64,000 nt of DNA from Olavius sp. associated proteobacterium Delta 1 (GCA_902749685.1 CACVKW010001130.1:1-64000), one strand, 5' to 3'. Shown: positions 23,705 through 33,066, counted from the first letter of the stretch. Program-made: numbers and translations. Notes: generated by a model not told the origin, from the letters alone.

Positions 23705-25978
23705 TTATAGCTCAATTCCCAGCCGTTCCCACACGGACTCTCCATCCTTTATCTCGGCTGCTTTGAGATGCGGATAGGTTGTGATGAGAAAATAGACCAG
23801 CGGCAGAACCCCGAACACGATAATGACGGTGTCCGGGATGGCGCGAAAAGTTCCTAGAAATACGACCGATCCTTTCTCGAAGAAATCCGCAGATCTGGCC
23901 ATCCAATAACCCTCCTTAAAACTGATCCAGGTCTGGATTAAACCGACCGGCAGCAGCGTGAAAAAGGCCATGATAAACAACCCGCCGTTGAGACCCCAGA
24001 AGGAAAGTTTCAAAAGTCCATCCTTCCAGTAGGCTTTTTCCACCAGACCGCGCCAGGAGAACAGCAGCAGGGCGACGGAAAGCATGCCGTAGGTTCCGAA
24101 CATGGCGGTGTGGCCGTGGTGCATGGTCAGGTAGGTCCCGTGTTCATAAAAATTAATGATGGGAAGGTTGATCAGGAAACCAAAGATACCCGCTCCCAGG
24201 AAATTCCAGAAGGAGGCCGCCACCAGAAAGTACATGGGCCATTTGTAACTGAACGTCCGTCCTTCCTTGCGAATTTCGCGGTACTCCATTAAACCACGGA
24301 CGACCAGGGTGATCAGAGGCACGGGTTCCATGGATGAGAATATGGCCCCCCAGCCAACCCAGAAAGCGGCACCGCCATACCAGTAATAGTGATGGGCGGT
24401 TCCGACAATACCGCTGATAAAGGTGATGGCCGCCGTAAAATAGGCCACCTTTAGGGCCGACTTGGCCGTTGCCAGTCCCATGGCCACCATCAGCAGAGCA
24501 ATAACCGCAATCCCAAAGAATTCAAAGATACTTTCCACCCAGAGGTGAACCACAAACCAGCGCCAATAGTCCGCCATCGTGAGGTGCGAGCCTTTGCCGT
24601 AAAAGAGCCCGAAGCCGAAAAAGGCCACGACCAGGACGGCACTGAACACGTAAAACCAGATCAGCGAACTGAATTCATCCTTGTGCAGTTTCAAATGACG
24701 GCCCACGGCCCGGTAGACGATCACCAGCCAGAATATCAAACCGCCGAACAGCAGGATTTGCCAAACACGGCCCAGTTCAAGAAACTCCCATCCCTGGTGG
24801 CCGAACCAGAACCACAAATCTCCCAGCATCCCTTTGATACCCAAGACTTCTCCCGTGAGGCTTCCCACTGCGACCAGCAGGACGGCCACGAAAAGCAGCT
24901 TGACCAGAAGATCCTGCTTAACCGGTTCCTTGCCTCCGATGATGGGTGCCAGGTAGATGGCGGAGGCCATCCAGGTGGTGGCGATCCAGAAAACCATCAG
25001 CTGCAGATGCCAGGTTTTGGCCCAGCTGTAGGGGATGAGTTTGGCTACAAACGGCAGGAAGAAACTGCCCGGATGAATGGTGTAATGGGCCAGCAAGCCC
25101 CCGAAACTCGTTTGTACCAGGAACAGCAAAATTACCACCACAAAGAATTTGGCAGCTGTAAATTGACTGGGGGTCAGGGGCATATCGATCAGCTTTTCAG
25201 ACAGCGCAACCCCTTTGGGTGCGCCGTACCACAAACCATAGCGATGGATAAAGTAGACAAACAGACCCAGAACCACAAGGAGGGCCATGATACCGGCAAT
25301 GGAATAAAAATAGGTTTCCGTGCTGGCGGTATTGCCTACCCTTTTGTCCGGCGGCCAGTTGTTGGTGTAGGAGTAATCGGTTCCCGGGCGAAGGGTCGAG
25401 GCGACCCAGGCCGTCCAGAAGAAAAACCGTGAAATTTGAAGCCGTTGTTCTGTTTCCCCAATGGTCTCCGGCAAAAAGCCGTAACGCTGTTCGCCCGCTT
25501 TAAAGATTTTTTCCCAGTGCTGTTTGACCCGATTGAGGCCTTCAACCTGGGCAGCGGTTAAGGTGAGGGTGTCCGTGGCTGCTTCATAACGATTGGGTTT
25601 GATCTCGTGTGTGGTTTTGACATCGATGAGTCCCTTCTGAAGGTCATCGAGACTGTTATAAGGTTTGCCGTTGTCTTTTTGGGCGAAATAATCACCGATG
25701 GCCTCTGCGATAAGGTGCAGGGAGGCTGCGGAAAATTCCGGTCCGCGCTGGGAGCCGTGCCCCCAGACCGCACCGTGGTCCATCAGGCCATAGCGTTGAT
25801 ACACATCCTGGCCGGCGATAATATCCGATTTCTGGAAAAGCACCTTGCCATCGGGACCTACTACTTTTCCCGGATAAGGCGGCAGTTCCTTTTTCATGTA
25901 GTAACCGCCACCGAGCAAAATTGCCATCGCTACTACGAAACAAATAATAGCAGCCCACTTGAGAGTTTTAAGGGACAT
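23705..25978 (-). CDS. norZ: Quinol-dependent nitric oxide reductase (qNor)
   Basis: A 757-residue haem-copper-family enzyme that reduces two NO to N2O with electrons from quinol, in the inner membrane. It has an N-terminal periplasmic domain of about 220 residues without a haem-c CxxCH, as in qNor, then 12 or so helices. The non-haem iron ligands H478 and E482 (HLWVESIFE) and H529/H530 (GTAHHYYW) are present, as is the quinol-site His298 (LLAHYT). This argues against NO dismutase. The ATG at 25978 has AGGAGG 6 nt upstream, better than 26053. No denitrification genes adjoin, so it likely serves NO detoxification. Confidence 0.9.
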   Translation of the reverse strand: MSLKTLKWAAIICFVVAMAILLGGGYYMKKELPPYPGKVVGPDGKVLFQKSDIIAGQDVYQRYGLMDHGAVWGHGSQRGPEFSAASLHLIAEAIGDYFAQKDNGKPYNSLDDLQKGLIDVKTTHEIKPNRYEAATDTLTLTAAQVEGLNRVKQHWEKIFKAGEQRYGFLPETIGETEQRLQISRFFFWTAWVASTLRPGTDYSYTNNWPPDKRVGNTASTETYFYSIAGIMALLVVLGLFVYFIHRYGLWYGAPKGVALSEKLIDMPLTPSQFTAAKFFVVVILLFLVQTSFGGLLAHYTIHPGSFFLPFVAKLIPYSWAKTWHLQLMVFWIATTWMASAIYLAPIIGGKEPVKQDLLVKLLFVAVLLVAVGSLTGEVLGIKGMLGDLWFWFGHQGWEFLELGRVWQILLFGGLIFWLVIVYRAVGRHLKLHKDEFSSLIWFYVFSAVLVVAFFGFGLFYGKGSHLTMADYWRWFVVHLWVESIFEFFGIAVIALLMVAMGLATAKSALKVAYFTAAITFISGIVGTAHHYYWYGGAAFWVGWGAIFSSMEPVPLITLVVRGLMEYREIRKEGRTFSYKWPMYFLVAASFWNFLGAGIFGFLINLPIINFYEHGTYLTMHHGHTAMFGTYGMLSVALLLFSWRGLVEKAYWKDGLLKLSFWGLNGGLFIMAFFTLLPVGLIQTWISFKEGYWMARSADFFEKGSVVFLGTFRAIPDTVIIVFGVLPLVYFLITTYPHLKAAEIKDGESVWERLGIEL

Positions 25979-26091
25979 ATTAAACCTCCTTTTTTTCTTC
26001 CAGAATTCTTTTTGAAAACTGGGATATAAATTTAGAAGAAAAAATTGAATCAATTAACATGGGTTCTCAGCCTCTGCCAGTAGTACCGCAA

Positions 26092-26133
26092 AATGTATCA
26101 CTTCCAAAAAGCGATGCCTTGACTTAAGTCAAG
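26092..26133 (-). promoter_or_regulatory. Crp/Fnr-type activator site and -10 box of norZ
   Basis: CTTGACTTAAGTCAAG (26118-26133) is a perfect 16-bp palindrome; its core TTGAC-N4-GTCAA resembles sites of NO-responsive Crp/Fnr proteins (DNR/NnrR type). A -10-like TACATT (minus strand, 26092-26097) is centred 31 bp away, the distance of a class II activator centred near -41.5. No regulator of this type is encoded next to norZ. Confidence 0.6.
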
Positions 26134-26558
26134 ATTGATTTGAATTAAGTGAAAAGACTATTTTACTATGGGTATGCCTTTGTAATTAATGAATATTTGA
26201 ACTTGTCCGTTGCGTTCAATTATTTTGGGGTTGATATATATGTCAGGTGTGAAATACTAGAATTGGATCTTACCAAACGGAAATCTGAATGCGCGAGTTC
26301 GTCTCAACAGAAGAATAATAGAGTTGTGTTCAGCAGCTACAGTAAAAAATCGTGTTGGATAATTAAGGGCCTATATATCCTATACTGAAAATAATTCCAA
26401 GTACCATCTTTAAGGAGCACACAATATTTTCAAATTCCAAACTCTCATAAGACAAAAAAGCCCAGCTTCAAGCAACTTCAATTTGAATCGGGGGAAAAAA
26501 GTTAATCGAGTTTCATAATTAAAAGCTAAACTGAGCGATTTCCCGGGAGGTAGATCAT
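26134..26558. other. Intergenic stretch before the DoxX gene
   Basis: AT-rich spacer of about 425 bp. A 79-codon frame at 26149-26388 has no family resemblance and no good ribosome site, so I see no gene. It should hold the promoter of the DoxX gene. Confidence 0.4.
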
Positions 26559-26969
26559 ATGTTCGGATCACAGGAGCGAAAAAATAATTTTGGCCTGTTA
26601 GTTATGCGTTTGGGCCTGGCGGCGGCGCTTCTGGTTCATTCGTTGCCGAAACTAATTGGAGGAAGCCCTGCCTGGCAAAGTGTCGGGACCACCTTAAGTT
26701 TCATCAACATTGGCATGCCGCAGACCTTATTGGGTTTCATCTTTTTGCTTCTGGCAGCGCTGGGAGCGGGTAGCTTGCTGTTTGGCTATTTCTTCCGAAT
26801 CGCCTGTACTATCTTGTTTATACTATTCGGTTTGTATTTTTTTAATTATTTCAGCATCGGCTATAAGACCTTGATGTTGTGGTCGGCCGGTTTAGCGAGC
26901 GTTTTTTGGGGTCTGATTTTTGTGGGCCCCGGGCGTTATGCGTTAACTGTTAAACTAGAGAAGAAATAA
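26559..26969 (+). CDS. DoxX-family membrane protein
   Basis: A 136-residue protein with four predicted membrane helices. The first helix carries LLVMRLGLAAALLVHSLPKL, the DoxX signature with G and H, and the C-terminus ends in GPGRYALTVKLEKK. DoxX proteins occur in thiosulfate:quinone oxidoreductases and in uncharacterised redox or stress membrane complexes. The start has GGGAGG 8 nt upstream. It stands between divergent norZ and the phosphatase gene. Its role is not known. Confidence 0.8.
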   Translation: MFGSQERKNNFGLLVMRLGLAAALLVHSLPKLIGGSPAWQSVGTTLSFINIGMPQTLLGFIFLLLAALGAGSLLFGYFFRIACTILFILFGLYFFNYFSIGYKTLMLWSAGLASVFWGLIFVGPGRYALTVKLEKK

Positions 26970-27109
26970 AAAAAAATTCGTTCAGGGGTTCAAGATTCAA
27001 AGGTTCCCCCCTTCGCCTTCCAGGATTCCGACTTCGCTCTTCGAGCTACAACATACAAGATGGAGGGCCGGCAGGGCTTACGTCATATCCGAACCTGCTT
27101 TAGATTATA

Positions 27110-28132
27110 ATGACACTCAAACTAAATGAAACTCGACTGAAAAACGTTACCCTTATCCGAACCGGTGACGATTCGGTTGAAATATCATGGAACTCCAGTG
27201 TTAAACCACGGGCGTTCACCGTTTATGCGGGTGAGTCGCCGGATTATATCGACCGTAAAAATCCAGTTGCAAGCGCCCGGGCGAATTCGTCTGCCAAAAT
27301 TTCAGGACTTGATCCGGATACACGATATTATTTTGAAGTCGCACTAAAGGAGGGCTCAAAGGTTGTCGTCAGTGATCGGCGTGTGCCGCTGCAAGGATCG
27401 GTGAATTTTAGGGATCTCGGCGGCTACGAGACATCCGACGGGCGCCGGGTGAAGTGGGGCCAGGTGTTCCGATCCGACAATTTGGGCCGGCTTACTGATC
27501 GTGACGTTTCATTTGTGCAACGAATGGGTATTCGGATGGTCTGTGATTTTCGTACCCCGGCCGAGGCCAAAAAGTTGCCGGATCGTTTTCTGCCGACCGG
27601 GCGGGGCTGCTACCTGCATTTACCCATTCAGCATGGCGAATTCGATCCGGCCGGTACCTTTGAAAGGATAAAAAACGGTGACATTGAGTGGATGACCGAA
27701 GAGTTTATGATCACAGGCTACATTAAAAACATCGATAATTTTGCACCGGTGTGGTCGACCTTACTTCAAACTCTCGCCGATGGCTCAAGACGGCCGCTTG
27801 TCTTTCATTGCACCGGCGGCAAAGACAGGGCCGGAGTTTGTGCGGCGCTGATTTTGTTATCACTGGGTGTACCGGAAAAAACGGTTATTTATGATCATGG
27901 TCTTTCCAACCTTTATATTGCTGCCGTGCTGGAAAAAATATATGAACAAATCCGATCCCATGGCGTCGACCCGAATCAAGTTGCTCCATATTTCACCGCA
28001 CCGAAAAATGCCATTCTAGCTGCTGTCCGTCACATCCGGCAAACCTATGGCTCGGCCGCCGATTATTTGACCGATAAGGCAGGCGTGGATGAGAAAATGA
28101 TTAAGCAGTTAAAAAAGGATCTTCTGGAATAA
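27110..28132 (+). CDS. Fibronectin III - tyrosine phosphatase fusion protein
   Basis: A 340-residue protein with an N-terminal fibronectin type III domain (about 10-93; VEISWNSSVKPRAFTVYAGE and ISGLDPDTRYYFEVAL) and a C-terminal protein tyrosine/lipid phosphatase of the LipA-like (Y_phosphatase3) family. NFRDLGG is at 99-105, VCDFRTPAEA at 144-153, and the P-loop HCTGGKDRAG with Cys234 and Arg240 is intact. No signal peptide is visible, so it should be cytoplasmic, which is odd for an FN3 domain. The start has no strong ribosome site. The substrate, phosphotyrosine or phosphoinositide-like, is open. Confidence 0.75.
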   Translation: MTLKLNETRLKNVTLIRTGDDSVEISWNSSVKPRAFTVYAGESPDYIDRKNPVASARANSSAKISGLDPDTRYYFEVALKEGSKVVVSDRRVPLQGSVNFRDLGGYETSDGRRVKWGQVFRSDNLGRLTDRDVSFVQRMGIRMVCDFRTPAEAKKLPDRFLPTGRGCYLHLPIQHGEFDPAGTFERIKNGDIEWMTEEFMITGYIKNIDNFAPVWSTLLQTLADGSRRPLVFHCTGGKDRAGVCAALILLSLGVPEKTVIYDHGLSNLYIAAVLEKIYEQIRSHGVDPNQVAPYFTAPKNAILAAVRHIRQTYGSAADYLTDKAGVDEKMIKQLKKDLLE

Positions 28133-28231
28133 TTCGGTTTGGCCGGTTTGCCAGTTGCCCGTTTAGCCTGATAAGTTGAACAGGTTCCAATGATTATCGG
28201 GCTAACCGGCCTACGGGCTCAACCGGTTAAC

Positions 28232-28654
28232 CTATCGTATTACCAGCACCGGGCACGGCGCCGTCTTCAGCACCCTGTGAGTACAACTGCCCAACAATAA
28301 CCCCTCCAAATCGTTACGTCCTCTGCAGCCCATGATAATCATGTCTATTTTTTCGATATTGGCAACCTCACATATAGCATGGGCAGCAGGACCCTCAAGG
28401 ATTCGATCGATAAAAGCAATCCCGGCATCCTGCACAATTTTTCTGAAAGGATCTAACAGCGCGTTTGATTTTTTCATTATTTTGTCGATTGCCTTCTGGA
28501 AATAAGGTTCTCCAAGAACCACCGGAAAAGGTTTGTGGCAGTGAATTAGTAATATTTCACTATCCATGAGCCTAGCCATTTCTGCGGCATAGCCGGTGGC
28601 CCGCATGGAATATTCTGATCCATCTACCGGCACTAGGATTTTTTTCAGTTGCAT
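28232..28654 (-). CDS. Universal stress protein, UspA family
   Basis: A 140-residue USP. The N-terminal KKILVPVDGSEYSMRATGYA and the ATP-loop MGCRGRNDLEGLLLGSCTHR (G-x2-G-x9-G-S pattern) near residue 108 indicate the ATP-binding class. The C-terminal VLKTAPCPVLVIR is typical. The start has GGAGG 7-8 nt upstream. It stands alone; redox or starvation stress roles are known for the family. Confidence 0.85.
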   Translation of the reverse strand: MQLKKILVPVDGSEYSMRATGYAAEMARLMDSEILLIHCHKPFPVVLGEPYFQKAIDKIMKKSNALLDPFRKIVQDAGIAFIDRILEGPAAHAICEVANIEKIDMIIMGCRGRNDLEGLLLGSCTHRVLKTAPCPVLVIR

Positions 28655-29049
28655 TGGCGACCTCCTTCATATCTAAGGGTGGATTTCGATCTATGCCCAA
28701 ATGGATCCGGCAATATTTATACTGCTATTAGTCCACGAAGGCAATTTTTTAAATGAATCTCCCCGCCGCAAGCGGATAGGGTATTCAAAAGTTCATAATA
28801 AAATTTGTGTCTTCTTTGGCAGTTCTTCATTTATTGAATTGACATTAGGAATTCAATTTTTTATAGTGTTTGACCAGTGGTTTTGATACGGTTGATAGCC
28901 TGGTGTTATATTTTATCCTTCCTTAAAAAGTGCTTCCTTGGTGGCGGCCTAAAATTATCTAATCAAAAGTGGTTTCAAAAAAAAACGGCCGATAGAATTT
29001 TGAAACCATTGTTAGCAGTTGGTATTTAACCAATCTGGATGAAGAGTAT
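28655..29049. other. Intergenic stretch without a gene
   Basis: AT-rich spacer between the divergent UspA and response-regulator genes. A frame at 28701-28886 looks random. Promoters of both genes should be here, but no clear box pair was seen. Confidence 0.4.
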
Positions 29050-29451
29050 ATGATGGAAAATAATATACTGGTTGTTGATGATGAAGATTACCACCGCGAA
29101 CTCATGCAGAAACTGCTTTCTAAATTGGGTTACGAGGTCGAGGCTGTTGAATCTGCTGAAGATGCTTTTTCCTCTTTAGAAAAACAAAAATTTCCGGTTA
29201 TCATCACGGATTTAATCATGCTTGAGATGGATGGGGTAGAGTTTTGTCGGAAAATTCGAGAAACCGATAACAAAACCGTTGTAATTGCCTTAACCGGTCA
29301 TACGGATTTGTACGATATCGATCGGTTGCAAGAAGTCGGTTTTGACAATCATCTTACCAAACCATTTAAGATGGAAGTCCTCAAGCAGGCAATTCAAGAT
29401 GGGTTTGAGGAGTTTCGGAGAAGAACTGATATCCAGGATGACGCCCTTTAA
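29050..29451 (+). CDS. Single-domain response regulator
   Basis: A 133-residue CheY-like receiver domain. The acidic pocket D10/D11 (LVVDDED), the phospho-acceptor D54 (ITDLIM), T (ALTGHTD) and the K-P motif (LTKPFKM) are all present. There is no output domain, so it acts through a partner. The stop codon overlaps that of the convergent diguanylate cyclase by 4 nt. No histidine kinase is near. The pairing with the cyclase could be functional but is only suggested by position. Confidence 0.85.
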   Translation: MMENNILVVDDEDYHRELMQKLLSKLGYEVEAVESAEDAFSSLEKQKFPVIITDLIMLEMDGVEFCRKIRETDNKTVVIALTGHTDLYDIDRLQEVGFDNHLTKPFKMEVLKQAIQDGFEEFRRRTDIQDDAL

Positions 29452-30521
29452 GTCGGCCCTGAAATAGGCCCGCGAATGACCCTGTTTCGCCCCTGTGTCT
29501 TGGCTTCGTAAAGATATTTATCAACCACGTTTATCATGGCTTCCGGAGTAATGGCTCCGGCAGGTTGCGAGGCATCAAGCCCGGTCACACCAAAGCTGGC
29601 TGTAATGGATATCTTATCCCCTTCTGTTTCGATAACTTTATGCGCAAGGTGTTTGCGCAGCCTGTCAGCCAGATTAAAAGCGTTTTCCAGATTGGTTTCG
29701 GGCAGTACCAGTAAAAATTCTTCCCCTCCATACCTTGTCAGCCAATCGGTATCATGACGAATCAACTCTGAGATACTCTGCACAAATTGTTTAAGAACCT
29801 CATCGCCACACTGATGGCCGTGGTTGTCATTTACTTTTTTAAAGTGGTCGATATCGCACATGGCCACGGCCAGTGGGCGCCTGTATCTTATCGCTCTTGT
29901 AATTTCGCGCGGTAGCACCTCATTCAGATAGCCGCGGTTATAACATCCGGTCAGAGAATCTGTTCGGGACAGGAGCTTAATTTCCCTATTGGCTTTTTCC
30001 AGCGACAGATGTTCTCTCTTCAATCGCGCGTACAGCAGTGTATTTTCCATTACGAGTGAACATTCTTTGGTAAGAATGGTCAAAAGTTTCATCTTCTCAT
30101 GGGTGATGAAGCTTTCCTGGATCGGTGTGAGAATCAGGACTACCCCCAGAGTTCTTTTCACCGTCGATAAAGGCAGCATGACAATTGACTTTTCTTTGTC
30201 GAATGCCAGGCCCGGAATGAGGGCCGGCTGTCTTCGGTTAATGACCCATGAAAAGATTCCGCATTCGATTTGAAGATCAATTTCCTTGCGGCATAGTTTG
30301 GCACTATCCTCCGGTACGGCGTATTTCAAGGTGAATTCAATGGTGCTTTCATCGACAAGGAACAGCGCGCAGACTTCAATTTCAATTAAATTCCTTACAT
30401 CGGCTAAAAAAGCACTCCATATTTCCTTGATACTTGAAGGGGAATCTATCCGGTCCTGGAATTGACCCAGCCGTTCAATTTTCTCGATAAGCTCTAAGAG
30501 GGCTACCCGTTTTTCACTCAT
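29448..30521 (-). CDS. GAF-domain diguanylate cyclase
   Basis: A 357-residue protein that should make c-di-GMP. A GAF-like sensor covers about residues 20-160 (EVCALFLVDESTIEFTLKYA). The GGDEF domain covers about 185-350, with SRTDSLTGCYNRGYLNE, CDIDHFKKVNDNHGHQCGDE and the active-site loop GGEEF at 265-269, so catalysis is expected. The inhibitory site RxxD before it is degenerate (RHDTD, one residue longer). There is no membrane segment. The tail (TQGRNRVI) is standard. Confidence 0.85.
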   Translation of the reverse strand: MSEKRVALLELIEKIERLGQFQDRIDSPSSIKEIWSAFLADVRNLIEIEVCALFLVDESTIEFTLKYAVPEDSAKLCRKEIDLQIECGIFSWVINRRQPALIPGLAFDKEKSIVMLPLSTVKRTLGVVLILTPIQESFITHEKMKLLTILTKECSLVMENTLLYARLKREHLSLEKANREIKLLSRTDSLTGCYNRGYLNEVLPREITRAIRYRRPLAVAMCDIDHFKKVNDNHGHQCGDEVLKQFVQSISELIRHDTDWLTRYGGEEFLLVLPETNLENAFNLADRLRKHLAHKVIETEGDKISITASFGVTGLDASQPAGAITPEAMINVVDKYLYEAKTQGRNRVIRGPISGPT

Positions 30522-30732
30522 GATAAATTTTTACAAGAGTTGAGATCCATAATTTCGTGGTGAGCGTTTCCAAGTATCAATTTACTTAAAATATAGCATA
30601 TATTAGCACAATCGGATACTTATCGAAAGCCTCCAGTTCAATCAACTGTTTTTTACACTGGATTTTTTAATTGGTTCATTGTAGGGATAAGGCTTCAATA
30701 TTCAAAGAACAATTTACAGCCCTGAATGTGCT

Positions 30733-30754
30733 ATTTTTCAGGACGGATTAATTA
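30733..30754 (+). repeat. Dispersed box before lutA
   Basis: TTTTTCAGGACGGATTAATT is a one-change copy of the MITE-like end, preceded by TTTACAGCCCTGA as in copy 1 (TTTTACAACCCTGA). CCTGA and TCAGG can form a stem. It adjoins AGGATA, part of the lutA ribosome site, 12 bp before the ATG. Confidence 0.5.
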
Positions 30755-30766
30755 GGATACTTATTT

Positions 30767-31495
30767 ATGAGTGAGACGAAAACCATAACCCTGTTCATTC
30801 AGTGCCTGGTGGATGGCGTTTACCCGGAAGTTGGTGAAGCCATGGTTAAAATTTTTCGCAGCCTTGGATTCGATCTGGTCTGCCCGACCCAGCAGACCTG
30901 TTGCGGACAGCCGGCCTTCAATTCCGGGTATCGCCGGGAAGCAAGTGCGGCCGCAAAGCGATTCATTGAGATTTTTGAACCTGCAGACACGGTCGTTTGC
31001 CCTTCAGGATCATGTGTGACCATGGTCAGACATCACTATCCGGAATTGTTTCGTGACGATGTCGCATGGCGGCAGCGTGCCGGGCAGGTGGCTGGCAAAA
31101 CATATGAACTGACGGAATATCTGGTGGACGTGTTAGGGGTGGATGACCTCGGCGCACATTATGACGGCAAAATTACCTATCATGATTCCTGTCACCTGCT
31201 GCGCAACCTGCGGATCAAAGATCAACCCCGCAGGCTGCTGCACAACGTATCCGGCGCTGATTTTGTTGAAATGAACGATTCGGATAAATGTTGCGGGTTC
31301 GGCGGGTCATTTTCGGTGAAGTATGCGGATATATCGGCCGCCATGGTTGAAGACAAGGTCAATAATATAATTGATTCCGGCGCCGATACCGTTGTTGGCT
31401 GCGACATGGGCTGTCTGATGAACATCCAGGGAATGTTGAGCCGCAAGGGCTCTGAGATAAAGACTCTGCATATAGCACAAATTCTGGCCGGCTGA
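30767..31495 (+). CDS. lutA: L-lactate utilisation protein LutA, Fe-S oxidoreductase
   Basis: A 242-residue CCG-domain protein with two cysteine-rich motifs, TCCGQPAFNSGY near residue 45 and CCGFGGSFSVKYADISAAMV near residue 170, plus DSCHLLRN. In the LutABC (YkgEFG) complex it passes electrons from L-lactate oxidation to pyruvate. lutB follows 143 bp later and lutC overlaps lutB, so the three form one operon. The length and motifs are normal. In sulfate reducers such complexes feed the quinone pool. Confidence 0.85.
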   Translation: MSETKTITLFIQCLVDGVYPEVGEAMVKIFRSLGFDLVCPTQQTCCGQPAFNSGYRREASAAAKRFIEIFEPADTVVCPSGSCVTMVRHHYPELFRDDVAWRQRAGQVAGKTYELTEYLVDVLGVDDLGAHYDGKITYHDSCHLLRNLRIKDQPRRLLHNVSGADFVEMNDSDKCCGFGGSFSVKYADISAAMVEDKVNNIIDSGADTVVGCDMGCLMNIQGMLSRKGSEIKTLHIAQILAG

Positions 31496-31638
31496 AGCCG
31501 GCAAATGAATATTGAAGATTGTAGAATGAATATTTGAGGAAGTCGCTACGCTCCGTCAACTACTATTTCTAAAATCGATAAAATTCCTTATAACCCCGAA
31601 CCCTATAACCCGTAACTCGTACCTCGGAACTCGAACCC

Positions 31639-33066
31639 ATGCCTGAAATTTTTATTGGAGATTATACTGCTGAAGCCAAAAGAGCTTTAAACAATCAAGT
31701 CCTGCAGCATGCCCTGGCCGACCTTCAAAATCGTTTTGGCCGGGGCACGGCGCTTGCATACCAGCAATTGCCGGAAGGACCGGACCTGCGTCTCAAGGCC
31801 CATGATATCCGGCAGAATGCCATCGCCAACCTGGATGTTTTGCTGGATACCCTGGCAGATAACGTCCGGAAAAACGGCGGGCAAGTGTTTTTTGCCGGCG
31901 ATGCCAAAGACGCTGCCAACTATTGCCTTGCAACTGCGCGCCGGCACGAGGCTAAACTGGCGGTCAAAGGCAAATCCATGGTGAGCGAGGAAATCGGGCT
32001 GAATACGGCGCTGCTGGAAAACGGCATCGATGTGGCTGAAACCGATTTGGGGGAATACATCATCCAATTGGCGGGAGAGCGGCCTTCCCACATCATCGCA
32101 CCGGCCATCCATAAGACCAGGACCGATATCGGTCAGCTTTTTAGCGACAAGATCGGTATTTCCTATACGGATGATCCGCCCAGTTTAACCCGGGCCGCCC
32201 GAAAGGCTTTGCGGGAAAAATTTCTGGCCGCGGGTATCGGATTTTCGGGCTGCAATATTGCCTGCGCCGAAACCGGGCACATCGTCACCGTGTCTAATGA
32301 GGGCAACATCCGCATGTCCACCACCATGCCCAAAGTCCATGTTGCCATTATGGGCATGGAAAGGGTCGCTGCCCGGCTGGAAGATCACGATATTCTTTTA
32401 AGACTGCTTTGCCGTGCTGCCGCTGCCCAGAATATGGGCACCTATGTCAGCTACATCGGCGGGCCGCGGCAGGCGAACCAGGTCGACGGGCCGGAAGAAT
32501 TTCACCTGGTAATTCTGGACAACGGCCGCAGCCGCATCCTGGCCGATGAGGAGTTCCGGGAGATGCTGTGCTGCATCCGTTGCGCCGCCTGTCTGAATGT
32601 TTGCCCGGTTTACGGCAAAATCGGCGGCCACGCATACGGGCATCCCTACTCCGGGCCGGTGGGGGCCGTGGTCATGCCGCTTCTGGCCGGCATCAACGCG
32701 GCCAAAGATCTGTGCCAGGGAGAAACCCTGTGCGGAGCCTGCCAGGATGCCTGCCCGATCAATATTGACATTCCGCGCATGCTGCTGGCACTGCGGGCTA
32801 AACTGGCCGAGGGCGACCCTGCGTGGGATGTGAGCCCCTCGAGCGGCACCGAAAAACTGTTTTATCAGATGTGGTCCTGGATGATCCGCAACCGCAGCGT
32901 CTATGATTTTTTTCTGCGAATGGCATCTATCGGCCAGAAAATTCTGCCGGACAACAACGGCATGATCCGACGCTTGCCACCGCCGATGAACGGGTGGACC
33001 AAAGACCGGGATATCCGACCGGTTGCGGATGAGAGTTTTATAAAGCGTTGGAAGAAAGGCCTCTAA
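31639..33066 (+). CDS. lutB: Lactate utilisation protein LutB, Fe-S subunit
   Basis: A 475-residue protein: an N-terminal LUD domain (about 60-300; GFSGCNIACAETGHIVTVSN, EGNIRMSTTMPKVHVAIMGM) and a C-terminal ferredoxin-type region with two 4Fe-4S motifs, CIRCAACLNVCPVYGKIGG and CGACQDACPINIDIP. It is the central electron-transfer subunit of lactate oxidation. Its TAA stop overlaps the lutC start (TAATG). All cysteines are present. Confidence 0.9.
   Translation: MPEIFIGDYTAEAKRALNNQVLQHALADLQNRFGRGTALAYQQLPEGPDLRLKAHDIRQNAIANLDVLLDTLADNVRKNGGQVFFAGDAKDAANYCLATARRHEAKLAVKGKSMVSEEIGLNTALLENGIDVAETDLGEYIIQLAGERPSHIIAPAIHKTRTDIGQLFSDKIGISYTDDPPSLTRAARKALREKFLAAGIGFSGCNIACAETGHIVTVSNEGNIRMSTTMPKVHVAIMGMERVAARLEDHDILLRLLCRAAAAQNMGTYVSYIGGPRQANQVDGPEEFHLVILDNGRSRILADEEFREMLCCIRCAACLNVCPVYGKIGGHAYGHPYSGPVGAVVMPLLAGINAAKDLCQGETLCGACQDACPINIDIPRMLLALRAKLAEGDPAWDVSPSSGTEKLFYQMWSWMIRNRSVYDFFLRMASIGQKILPDNNGMIRRLPPPMNGWTKDRDIRPVADESFIKRWKKGL

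Noticed and set aside
24545-25432. 295-codon plus-strand frame across norZ
   Set aside because: Antisense to a well-supported nitric oxide reductase; composition rich in Gln/His/Pro without domains.
23705-25978. Possible NO dismutase (Nod) instead of NO reductase
   Set aside because: The non-haem iron ligands (HLWVE, HH) and the quinol-site His are all kept; Nod proteins are distinguished by changes at these sites.
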